Positions 17,503 through 25,247 of a stretch of DNA of 64,000 nucleotides are shown piece after piece. The DNA is from Sphingomonas arvum (GTDB lineage: Bacteria; Pseudomonadota; Alphaproteobacteria; Sphingomonadales; Sphingomonadaceae). The stretch covers positions 558,001 through 622,000 of the forward strand of contig NZ_JAPDOB010000001.1 in the NCBI RefSeq assembly GCF_026013565.1, given 5' to 3'. The stretch's first letter is position 1, and every line of letters begins with the position of its first letter. The notes under the pieces were generated by a model. The model was not told where the DNA came from, ran no database searches, and was given only the letters and a program-made list of their open reading frames with translations. The position numbers were made by a program, and so were the translations under genes.

Positions 17503-18830
17503 GCGAGCGCGAGGACGATGCTCAGGCGAGAGCAGTGCCAAGCGGGCGGCTCGCCCGGGTCGGTCAGTTCGGACGTCTCGCCGGCGGGGTAGCGGGTGGC
17601 ATGCTGACGGAAGGTGCCCGGCGGCTCGCGGCTGGCGAGCGCCCCCGGATGACCGATCTGCTGCTTACTCCAGGTAACGTGCGCAAGCTTGCCGACCGCC
17701 TGTCACATCTGCGCGGCGCCGCCATGAAGCTCGGTCAGATGCTGTCCATGGACGCGGGTGACCTGCTGCCCGACGAGCTCACAACCGTGCTCGCGAAGCT
17801 GCGCGACAGTGCCCACCACATGCCGCCGCAGCAATTGCAGCGAGTACTCGCGAAGCAGTGGGGAAGCGACTGGCGCAAGCGCTTCACCCGGTTCGAGCCC
17901 AGGCCGATCGCTGCTGCCTCGATCGGCCAGGTGCACCGGGCACTGACCCGCGACGGGCGCCTGCTCGCCATCAAGGTGCAGTATCCCGGCGTTCGCGAGA
18001 GCATCGATGCGGACGTGGACAACGTCGCCACGCTCCTGCGGGTGTCGAGGCTGCTGCCGCCCGAACTCGACCTTGCTCCGTTGCTTGGCGAAGCAAAGCG
18101 CCAGCTGGCGAGCGAGGCCGACTACCTCCGCGAGGGCGCGCAGATGACGCGCTTCGGGACATTGCTTGCCGACGACCCCGCTTTCCTCGTTCCACAGCTC
18201 GACGCCGAGTTTACGACCGATAGCGTCCTGGCCATGACCTTCGTGGATGGCGGTCCGATCGAGGCGTTGGTCACGATGCCGCAGGAGCAACGGGACCTTG
18301 CGGCAACCAGGCTGATCCAGCTGGTCCTTGCCGAATTGTTCGCGTTCGGCGTGATGCAAACGGACCCGAACTTCGCCAATTATCGGTTCCAGGCCGACAC
18401 AGGCCGGATCGTGCTGCTCGACTTCGGCGCTGTTCGGGAAGTCTCTGCGTCCACCAGCGACGCTTACCGCCGGTTGCTGCGGGCCGGCCTTGATGAGGAT
18501 CGGCCGGCCTTGATCGAGGGGGCGGTGACAGCCGGTTTCTTTGGCCGCGCTGCGGTTGAACGCCATTCGAACGAGGTAAGCGCCCTGGTCGACATCATTC
18601 TGGGCGAACTCCATCGCCCTGGACCATTCGACTTCGGCGATCGCGGGTTCGTGGAAGGGCTGCGGCAGCACGGAATGATGATCGCAGCGGACAAGGCCGC
18701 ATGGCACGTGCCACCCGCGGACATCCTGTTTGCGCAGCGGAAGATCAGCGGGACTGCACTGCTTGCCGCGCGCCTGAAAGCGAAGGTCGACGTTCGCTCG
18801 CTCGCGCGGGCCGCGCTGTCGCAACCCTAG
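17499..18830 (+). CDS. ABC1/UbiB-family atypical kinase
   Basis: The 443-residue protein carries the family signatures in order: KxGQ (GAAMKLGQMLSMD), the alanine-rich loop (AAASIGQVHRA), the ATP-binding lysine (AIKVQYPGV), a catalytic loop (QTDPNFANY, usually HxDPHPGN) and the metal-binding DFG (LLDFGAV). Relatives are atypical ATPases or kinases linked to ubiquinone synthesis or to lipid and quinone handling. There are no terminal membrane helices of the UbiB type, so it belongs with the shorter ABC1 proteins. The GTG start at 17499 overlaps the stop of the DCC gene; a longer frame from 17271 lies on top of that gene and is rejected. Confidence 0.9.
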   Translation: MSEREDDAQARAVPSGRLARVGQFGRLAGGVAGGMLTEGARRLAAGERPRMTDLLLTPGNVRKLADRLSHLRGAAMKLGQMLSMDAGDLLPDELTTVLAKLRDSAHHMPPQQLQRVLAKQWGSDWRKRFTRFEPRPIAAASIGQVHRALTRDGRLLAIKVQYPGVRESIDADVDNVATLLRVSRLLPPELDLAPLLGEAKRQLASEADYLREGAQMTRFGTLLADDPAFLVPQLDAEFTTDSVLAMTFVDGGPIEALVTMPQEQRDLAATRLIQLVLAELFAFGVMQTDPNFANYRFQADTGRIVLLDFGAVREVSASTSDAYRRLLRAGLDEDRPALIEGAVTAGFFGRAAVERHSNEVSALVDIILGELHRPGPFDFGDRGFVEGLRQHGMMIAADKAAWHVPPADILFAQRKISGTALLAARLKAKVDVRSLARAALSQP

Positions 18831-18886
18831 CGTGACCCCGTTCACGACCGTTGGCTTGCCCGGCGCACCGTCTTACATGGCGTCTC

Positions 18887-20473
18887 ATGGAAAGCATCGG
18901 CGGTGACCTCAGCACCATGGCGCCGCGCCCCTTCATGGAGGGGCATCTGGCAGCAATCCGCGCCATCTCGACGTCACGGGAATACCGGATCGGCGAGGTG
19001 GTCCTGGAGGCCGGCGAGGCCCTGGACCGCTTCGTTCTGGTTGAAGAGGGCGAGCTGGAGGTGGCGGATCCGGCGACCGGTAAGCGACTGCTTGCCGCCA
19101 CGCTCAAGCCCGGTCAGTTCATGGGTGAGCTGTCGTTCCTCAACGGCGGGCCGATGACGCTGACCATGCGCGCCTGCGCCCCGACCCGCACGCTTGAGGC
19201 ACCGCGGGCCGCCATGCTCCGGTTGATGAGCGACGTGCCGGAAATCGGCGATCATGTGCTGACCGTCTTCTCAGCCCGACGGCGGCGCATTTTCGAGGCC
19301 GGGGACAGCAGCCTGGTTGTTCGCGGAGCCGAGCGCGACCCGGCCGTCGCTCGGGTCGCCAGCTTCCTCAATCGCAACCGCATCCCTTTTCATGAGGAGC
19401 GGGACGGCGAGCCGGAGGTCAGCTGGTCCGGCACGCGCCTGGTCGATCCGACGCCGCGTGCGGTCGCCCGGCATCTCGGGCTCGACCTCAAAGCCAAGCC
19501 TCCCGGCGCACTCGACCTAGTGATCGTTGGCGCGGGGCCGGCCGGGGTGGCGGCTGCGGTCTATGCCGGAGCCGAAGGTTTGAAAGCGTTGGTGGTCGAG
19601 GACAGCGCGATCGGCGGTCAGGCGGGCACCAGCTCGCGGATCGAGAACTACATGGGGTTTCCGACCGGCATCTCGGGCGCGGACCTGACGTTCCGTGGAC
19701 AAGTGCAGGCGATGAAGTTCGGCACCTGCTTCGCCATGCCGCGACGGGTGGAGAAGCTTGCGCGGCACGGCGACGGGTTCTGCGTGACCCTCGACGATGG
19801 TGAAGAACTCTGCGCGCGCTCGGTGCTGGTCGCGACCGGAGTTCAGTACCGCCGCTTGCCCATCGATCGGCTGGAGGAATTCGAAGGCGCCGGCATCTAC
19901 TATGCCGCGACCGAGATGGAAGCTCGGTTCTGCGCCGAGACGGAGGTGATCGTCGTCGGAGGAGGTAACAGCGCGGGGCAGGCCGCCATGTACCTGTCTC
20001 GGGTGGCCAAGCAGGTCCATGTGCTGGTTCGCGGCACCGGCTTGGCCGAGACTATGAGCGCCTACCTCCGCGAACGCCTGGAGGCGGATCCGCGCATCAC
20101 CATCCACACCGGCAGCCAGCTTCACCGGCTCGACGGCGAAGGGCACCTCGAACGCGTGGTGATTGCAACATCGTCAGGCAGCGTGGCGATTGACTGTCGT
20201 GCCCTGTTCATCATGATCGGCGCTGCGCCGAATACCGGCTGGCTGTCCGGTTTGGTCGAGCTCGACCGTCACGGGTTCGTCCGCACCGGAGCGGAGGTCG
20301 GCGCCTCCTCGAGCTTTGCGACCTCCTGCCCAGGCGTTTTCGCCGTCGGCGACGTCCGCTCAGGGTCGGTCAAGCGGGTCGCGAGCAGCGTGGGGGAAGG
20401 CTCGGTAGTGGTCAGCGCCATCTGGAGCCACATCCACGCGCCACCACCAGCATCGGTCGGCATCGGCGGCTAG
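18887..20473 (+). CDS. Cyclic-nucleotide-binding domain fused to a thioredoxin-reductase-like flavoprotein
   Basis: Residues about 20-145 form a cNMP-binding domain (VLEAGEALDRFVLVEEGELEV, GELSFLNGGP). Residues about 200-520 form a TrxR-like flavoprotein with the FAD motif VIVGAGPAGVAAAVYA, the NAD(P)H motif VIVVGGGNSAGQAAMYLSR and the closing motif VFAVGDVRSGSVKRVA. The redox-active CATC of thioredoxin reductase is replaced by AATE (in YYAATEMEARF), so it cannot reduce thioredoxin the classical way. Electron transfer to another partner, or a sensor role, is possible. I chose the ATG at 18887; ATG 18917 is an alternative. It lies 56 bases after the ABC1 gene, on the same strand. Confidence 0.88.
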   Translation: MESIGGDLSTMAPRPFMEGHLAAIRAISTSREYRIGEVVLEAGEALDRFVLVEEGELEVADPATGKRLLAATLKPGQFMGELSFLNGGPMTLTMRACAPTRTLEAPRAAMLRLMSDVPEIGDHVLTVFSARRRRIFEAGDSSLVVRGAERDPAVARVASFLNRNRIPFHEERDGEPEVSWSGTRLVDPTPRAVARHLGLDLKAKPPGALDLVIVGAGPAGVAAAVYAGAEGLKALVVEDSAIGGQAGTSSRIENYMGFPTGISGADLTFRGQVQAMKFGTCFAMPRRVEKLARHGDGFCVTLDDGEELCARSVLVATGVQYRRLPIDRLEEFEGAGIYYAATEMEARFCAETEVIVVGGGNSAGQAAMYLSRVAKQVHVLVRGTGLAETMSAYLRERLEADPRITIHTGSQLHRLDGEGHLERVVIATSSGSVAIDCRALFIMIGAAPNTGWLSGLVELDRHGFVRTGAEVGASSSFATSCPGVFAVGDVRSGSVKRVASSVGEGSVVVSAIWSHIHAPPPASVGIGG

Positions 20474-20491
20474 CTGTTCCACCGGAACTCA

Positions 20492-20508
20492 GCCTGCGGG
20501 AGGCAGGC
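20492..20508. terminator. Possible bidirectional terminator hairpin
   Basis: GCCTGC and GCAGGC pair around a five-base loop, between the converging TrxR-like and response-regulator genes. There is no T-run, so this is only a candidate. Confidence 0.35.
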
Positions 20509-20546
20509 CGACCTGTAGCTCAAAGGAGTGCCGGCAGAGTTGTAGC

Positions 20547-21254
20547 TCAATGAATGCTGGCAAACATGTAGCCGGCGCCGCGCACAGTCTTGATCGCCTG
20601 CGGGTGGCGGGGATCTACCTCGATCTTCTGCCTCAAACGCACGATTCGCGTGTCGATCGAACGATCGAACACGTCGGCGTCCTTGTTGTGGGCAAGCTCC
20701 AGCAACTGGTCGCGGTTAAGCACGCGGTTGGGGTGCTCGACAAAGGTTCGCAGCAGGTCGAATTCCATCGCGGTCATCGGCAATTCCGAGCCGTCAGCGG
20801 CGAACAGCTTGCGGCTGTCCAAGTTCAGCCGAGCCTTGCCGATCGCCACTTCCCGACCAAGCGTGGCGGGGGTCCCGCCGTGGGAAGATGCGCGGCGGAG
20901 GACACTTCGAACCCTCGCCAGCAACTCGCGCGGATCGAACGGCTTGGTGACGTAATCGTCCGCCCCGACCTCGAGCCCAACGACCTTGTCCACCGAGTCG
21001 CTGTTGGCGGTCAGCATGATGATCCCGATCGGCCCGGCCGCGCGTAGTTCGCGGGCGATGCTGACCCCATCCTGGCCAGGCATGTTCACGTCGAGGATGG
21101 CGAGATCGACCGGTCGCTGCGCCATCAGCTCGCGAAGAGCATCGCCCCCGTCCACCGCGCTGACTGCGTAGCCGTGTCGTGAGAGGTAGGTCTGCACCAG
21201 CTCCCGGATGCCCGGCTCATCGTCCACGACCACCAGATGCGCATTCTGCGACAC
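20547..21254 (-). CDS. OmpR-family response regulator
   Basis: The 235-residue protein has a receiver domain (residues 1-120) with acidic pocket DDE at 11-13, phospho-acceptor Asp55 in LDVNMPG, and Lys104 in VTKPFDP. A winged-helix output domain follows (about 140-233: EFDLLRTFVEHPNRVLNRDQLL, KTVRGAGYMF). It should bind DNA as a phosphorylated dimer. The GTG start at 21254 follows a GGGGGG tract at good distance; the longer in-frame extension is not family-like. A divergent globin gene starts 118 bases away. No dedicated kinase of the usual OmpR-partner type is adjacent; the hybrid kinase at 21787-24432 is the nearest candidate. Confidence 0.92.
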   Translation of the reverse strand: MSQNAHLVVVDDEPGIRELVQTYLSRHGYAVSAVDGGDALRELMAQRPVDLAILDVNMPGQDGVSIARELRAAGPIGIIMLTANSDSVDKVVGLEVGADDYVTKPFDPRELLARVRSVLRRASSHGGTPATLGREVAIGKARLNLDSRKLFAADGSELPMTAMEFDLLRTFVEHPNRVLNRDQLLELAHNKDADVFDRSIDTRIVRLRQKIEVDPRHPQAIKTVRGAGYMFASIH

Positions 21255-21372
21255 CTCAACCCCCCGCCCGCCAGTCACTGACACAATTGAAACAATACCA
21301 CTCCTCTCACAACATCCAACAGGGACCAGGCTCCGCCAGAAGGCTTCTAGAACGGACGGCACGGAGCTCGTG

Positions 21373-21798
21373 ATGACGCCTCTTCAGATTGACCTGGTGC
21401 AAGACAGCTTCGCGCTCATCGTCCCGCGGCGAACAGAGGCTGCGGCGATCTTCTACGAACGCCTTTTTGTATTGGCGCCGGAGACCCGTGCGCTGTTCAA
21501 GAACGATCTCGCTGAGCAGGGCCGCAAGCTGATGCAGGTGCTTGTTACGATCGTCCGCAACTTCGACGATCTCGGACCGCTGCTCGACTCGGTGGACTAT
21601 CTGGCGCAGCGCCACGTCGGTTACGGCGTCCGGGACGAGCATTACGCGATTGTCGGAGAGGCGCTCATTGAAACGCTCCGCGAATGCCTCGGCGTCAGCT
21701 TCGACGAACGTACGGAACGGGCCTGGGGCTATGCCTACACGATCCTCAGCGGTCGCATGATCCGGGCCGCGCGAGAGTGGCGCGATTTAGCCGCCTGA
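21373..21798 (+). CDS. Single-domain globin (bacterial haemoglobin type)
   Basis: The 141-residue protein is a full-length globin like Vitreoscilla haemoglobin, without a reductase domain. Helix A/B has SFALIVPRRTEAAAIFYERLF, with a likely B10 tyrosine at Tyr28. The proximal haem ligand is His90 in RDEHYAIVGEALIETL. It should bind O2 or NO in the cytoplasm. GGAG lies just before the ATG at 21373. It is divergent from the response regulator, and its 3' end overlaps the end of the hybrid histidine kinase gene by 12 bases, so all three genes form one compact locus. Confidence 0.88.
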   Translation: MTPLQIDLVQDSFALIVPRRTEAAAIFYERLFVLAPETRALFKNDLAEQGRKLMQVLVTIVRNFDDLGPLLDSVDYLAQRHVGYGVRDEHYAIVGEALIETLRECLGVSFDERTERAWGYAYTILSGRMIRAAREWRDLAA

Positions 21799-24432
21799 GT
21801 CGCCGGCCAGCTCGGCCAGCAGGTCGCGGATGCTCTGGCGGCTGAACGGCTTCTCGATGAAGGGCCGCCCCGCGTCGCCGAGGAAACGGACCGCGGCCGG
21901 CCCCAGCGTGTCGCCGGTGACGTAACCAAGGCGGCTGGCCATCCGGGGTCGATTGGCGGCAAGCCACTTCAACAGCGTCGGTCCGTCGACATCCGGCATC
22001 CTGAGGTCAGACAGAATGATGTCGAACTCCTGAGCGGTTGCCAGCTCGATCGCCTCGCGGCCGCTGTTCACTACCGTGCAGCCGTATCCCTCGCGCTCGA
22101 GGAAACGGGCGAGCGAGTCCGCAAGCTCGGGCTCGTCGTCGACGACCATGGCTTTGCCCACCCGAGCAGGTGTCTTCGTGACCGGTGGGGGCGCCGTTGC
22201 TTCTGGCGCGGCGTTGACCGGCAATTCAATCAGGAATGTCGCACCCTCCTCGCTGTTTTCGAGCAGCAGGTTGCCCCCATGCGCCTCGATTACCCCGTGG
22301 CTGAAGGACAGGCCGATGCCCGTTCCCGCGCCCTGCGGCTTCGTCGTGAAGAATGGCTCGAAGATGCGGCGCGCGATGTCGGGCGGAATACCGGGGCCAT
22401 TGTCCGCGACCTTGATGCAGACGCGTTCCTTTTCCGGGTTGTAGTGGGTCGAAACCCGGATCTCGCGCACCTTGTCGACTTCCTGCAGCGCCTGCTGGGC
22501 GTTGATCAGCAGGTTCACGAGCACCTGGTGGAGCTGATCATTGTCCGCCGCGACCGGCGGCAGCCCGGCCTCGAACTCGGTGCTGACCCTGATGCCGTTG
22601 CTGCGCATGCCGTAATGGGTGAGCTCGACCGCAGCACGGGCAACCGATTCCACGTCCAGGCGAACGCGTTCGGGCGGCCGCTGTCGGGCCATGGCGAGGA
22701 ACGTCTGCACGATCCGGGAGCAGCGGTCCGCCGATTTGCGGATGCGCCGCGCGCTGGCGGCGAATGGCGTGTCCTCCGCATCTTCCTCCAGCAGGATCGC
22801 CTCGCCGACGACAACTGCCAGAGGGTTGTTGAGCTCATGGCTGACCCCGGCGAGCAGCGAGCCCAATGCGGTCAGCTTCTCCGACTGCACCAGCGCCTCG
22901 CGCGATCGAATCAGCGCCTCCTCGGCCACCTTCTGGGCCGTGATATCGACATAGACGCCGCCTATCTGCGTGAGCGCGCCGGTTTCGTCCGGTACCGGGA
23001 AACGCGTATTGAGGCCGTAGACCCGCCCCACGGCTAGGTCGAAGACCTGCTCATCGGTGCGCGGTATGCCCGCTGCGAGAACGTCGCGTTCGAGGGCGGA
23101 GCCGGCAATCGCGACTTCGGGTGGAGCGACCTCCTCCGCTGTCTTCCCGATGATCTGGTCGATGGACAAACCGAGGTTGGTAGCAGCCTGTTGGTTCACC
23201 AGCAGGTAGCGGCCTTCGGCATCCTTCAGGAACATAGTCAGCGGCGCGTGCTGCATGAAGGCTGCCAGCCGTGCCTCGCTGGCGCGCAGGCGGCGCTCGG
23301 CGGCGATCCGGTCGGTCGTGTCCAGGATGACTCCGCCGATATAACGGTGCGCGCCATCCTCGTCCTTGACCGGGAAGCGGATGCTCAGTCCCGATCGGAG
23401 CCCGATGCTAGTCTTGAACTCGCTTTCCCTGATCTGGGGCTCGCCTGTCTCCCGGATCAGCCGATCGGTCCTGGCCAGCTCTTCCGCTGCCGCCGGATCG
23501 ATCAGGTCCATCGGGCGAAGGCCGATGAGGGCCTCCGGCGTGGTCTCGAACCGATCCGCGAGGAATCGGTTCACGAGGACGAAGCGCCCGTCCTCGTCCT
23601 TCAGGTACATCGCCGCAGGGGCGTGATCGAGGAACCCGGTCAGCTTCGCTTCGCTGTCCCGGAGCTTCCTCTCTGCTTCGACGCGATCGGTGACGTCGAT
23701 CAGCACCACGCCGATGTGCGTGATCTCCCCGTGGAGATCGCGGATCGGAAAGCGCGTCGAAACGACGTGGGTGACCCGGTCGCGGATGTGGAACGTCTGC
23801 TCGGTGACCAGCGGCTGGCCCGTCTCGAGGACCTGCCGATCGAGTTCGGTCACCTCGTCTGCCTCGTCAGCCCTGACAACGTTCCTGGCATCCCCGCCGA
23901 TGAGCACGGAGGCCGGCTGCCCCATCATCGTGCCGGTATAGTCGTTGACCCGCTCGTAGCGGCCGTCGGTGGACTTCAAGTACATGGCCGCTGGGGCGTG
24001 CTTGAAGAATGCTTCAAGCCGAGCCTCGCTTTCACGCAGCGAATCTTCGGTTTCCCTCTGCTCGGTCAGGTCGCGGACCGAGGCCGTGAAAATCCTCTTG
24101 CCTGATGGCGTACGCGCTTCAGTGAGGGCAAGTTCCGCCGGGAAGATCGACCCGTCCGACCGCATGGCTTGGACGTTCACGCGCTTGCCCACGACGCGCG
24201 GCTCACCTCCGCCGACATAGCGCGCGAGGCCGCTGTCGTGGGCATGTCGGTGGTGCGGCGGAACGATCAACTCGGCAATCGGGCTGCCGAGTGCCTCCTC
24301 GCGCGAGTAGCCGAAGGCGGCTTCGGCGGCGGGGTTGAACTCGAGCACGATGCCCTGCTCGTCAATCACCACGATGCAGTCGAGCGAAGCGGCAAAGACG
24401 GATGCCAGCATCGCTTCAGTATCTTCAGCCAT
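21787..24432 (-). CDS. Hybrid sensor histidine kinase with four PAS domains and a receiver
   Basis: The 881-residue protein lacks membrane helices, so it is cytoplasmic. Four PAS domains lie at about residues 1-128, 138-258, 265-385 and 390-510. The dimerisation/phospho-acceptor domain has His532 in GVSHELNNPLA. The ATPase domain carries the N-box (VLVNLLINAQQAL), DNGPGIP at 677 and GTGIGLSF. The C-terminal receiver domain has Asp809 in LSDLRMPDVDG and a lysine in FIEKPFS. Several PAS domains contain the same phrase (HAPAAMYLKDxDGR), a sign of internal duplication. Signals may be redox, oxygen or small ligands. It abuts the globin and response regulator genes. The start at 24432 follows AGGGG. 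Confidence 0.93.
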   Translation of the reverse strand: MAEDTEAMLASVFAASLDCIVVIDEQGIVLEFNPAAEAAFGYSREEALGSPIAELIVPPHHRHAHDSGLARYVGGGEPRVVGKRVNVQAMRSDGSIFPAELALTEARTPSGKRIFTASVRDLTEQRETEDSLRESEARLEAFFKHAPAAMYLKSTDGRYERVNDYTGTMMGQPASVLIGGDARNVVRADEADEVTELDRQVLETGQPLVTEQTFHIRDRVTHVVSTRFPIRDLHGEITHIGVVLIDVTDRVEAERKLRDSEAKLTGFLDHAPAAMYLKDEDGRFVLVNRFLADRFETTPEALIGLRPMDLIDPAAAEELARTDRLIRETGEPQIRESEFKTSIGLRSGLSIRFPVKDEDGAHRYIGGVILDTTDRIAAERRLRASEARLAAFMQHAPLTMFLKDAEGRYLLVNQQAATNLGLSIDQIIGKTAEEVAPPEVAIAGSALERDVLAAGIPRTDEQVFDLAVGRVYGLNTRFPVPDETGALTQIGGVYVDITAQKVAEEALIRSREALVQSEKLTALGSLLAGVSHELNNPLAVVVGEAILLEEDAEDTPFAASARRIRKSADRCSRIVQTFLAMARQRPPERVRLDVESVARAAVELTHYGMRSNGIRVSTEFEAGLPPVAADNDQLHQVLVNLLINAQQALQEVDKVREIRVSTHYNPEKERVCIKVADNGPGIPPDIARRIFEPFFTTKPQGAGTGIGLSFSHGVIEAHGGNLLLENSEEGATFLIELPVNAAPEATAPPPVTKTPARVGKAMVVDDEPELADSLARFLEREGYGCTVVNSGREAIELATAQEFDIILSDLRMPDVDGPTLLKWLAANRPRMASRLGYVTGDTLGPAAVRFLGDAGRPFIEKPFSRQSIRDLLAELAGDSGG

Positions 24433-24579
24433 TTATTGCAGCCCCTGAGCTAACAAGCTCCTAGCATGAGGCGCCACCGGCTGAAACGGACCTCTCGCGA
24501 TTTCTGGCTGGAGCGGCGGCGTGACGGGGCGGTCACTTCAGGCGGCTGCTGGACCGCGGCGCATGGCTCCGAGCCAGGT

Positions 24580-24681
24580 TCACCAGCTCCGGACAATGAA
24601 AAGCGACGTTGCCACGAAGCTCGCGAACACGATCGCGAACGGGTGAGCTGCCAGCTTGTCCACCAAGTTGAAAAACGACAT
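24580..24681 (-). CDS. 33-residue predicted membrane peptide
   Basis: The ATG at 24681 is preceded by AGGA with eight-base spacing. The peptide begins MSFFNLVDKLAAHPF and continues as one hydrophobic helix ending in RSW. It lies 61 bases after the 51-residue gene on the same strand and between the DAB genes and the hybrid kinase. It is too short for a reliable family match; translation is supported only by its ribosome binding site and helix-like composition. Confidence 0.5.
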   Translation of the reverse strand: MSFFNLVDKLAAHPFAIVFASFVATSLFIVRSW

Positions 24682-24742
24682 TTCAGCGTTCCTGTTCGAT
24701 AGGCCGTCGTTCGCCGGCGCAAGCCGGCGCGACTGCAGGCGC

Positions 24743-24898
24743 TCAGGCAAAGGTCTGGTCGGCCGGAAGCATCTCGTACCCAGCCACCAAGATAGCGAAG
24801 GTGAGAAGCGCGATGCCGACCATCATGGCGTACAGCTTGGCGGTCATCCCGTGGGACTGGCCCGCCCGTGCTGGCCTGGTGTGCTCGAGATTATGCAT
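24743..24898 (-). CDS. 51-residue predicted single-pass membrane protein
   Basis: The peptide has a polar 18-residue N-terminus (MHNLEHTRPARAGQSHG), then a hydrophobic segment (LYAMMVGIALLTFAILVAGY) and a short acidic tail. It would be an inner-membrane protein with one helix. Its ATG overlaps the last codons of the 66-residue secreted protein gene by eight bases, so the two are translationally coupled. No known family. Confidence 0.55.
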   Translation of the reverse strand: MHNLEHTRPARAGQSHGMTAKLYAMMVGIALLTFAILVAGYEMLPADQTFA

Positions 24899-25091
24899 CT
24901 TTGCTGTCCCGCGCCGCGTGGGCGATGGTGGTCCCGCCAGTCACGATGGAGTGCGATGTCGCGACGGACAGGTCCGAGCTTGACGCGAATAGCGGCGCGG
25001 CGGCGCCGATCGCGGTGGCCGAGCAGCAGAGCGAAGCGAACACGATCGCGGTCCTGCGCAGGGCTGCGGGCGAATTGTTGTGGCTGTTCAT
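24891..25091 (-). CDS. 66-residue predicted exported protein
   Basis: A GGGGAG ribosome binding site lies just before the ATG at 25091. The N-terminus has a signal peptide shape: polar/basic MNSHNNSPAALRR, a hydrophobic core, then AAAPLFASSS around residues 30-38 with possible signal-peptidase sites. The mature part, about 30 residues, is rich in Ser, Thr, His and Ala. It overlaps the 51-residue gene, and both lie downstream of dabA on the same strand. Unknown function. Confidence 0.55.
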   Translation of the reverse strand: MNSHNNSPAALRRTAIVFASLCCSATAIGAAAPLFASSSDLSVATSHSIVTGGTTIAHAARDSKDA

Positions 25092-25198
25092 GGTAATGCT
25101 CCCCTTGGTCGTAGGCTGTTCGTTTGATGGCAGCCATTTGGGGGAGCGACGTTGCAGCGATATGCTGCCGAACGCGCTGCTTTGTTTCAATTGTAGCA

Positions 25199-25222
25199 GG
25201 AAGCGACCTACTTGCCGCTTCC
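25199..25222 (-). terminator. Possible terminator after dabA
   Basis: GGAAGCG and CGCTTCC pair over seven bases with a ten-base loop, 25 bases beyond the dabA stop. The T-run is weak, so read-through into the small genes downstream is possible. Confidence 0.4.
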
Positions 25223-25247
25223 TTGCCACGAACTTGCCTGCGGTCGC

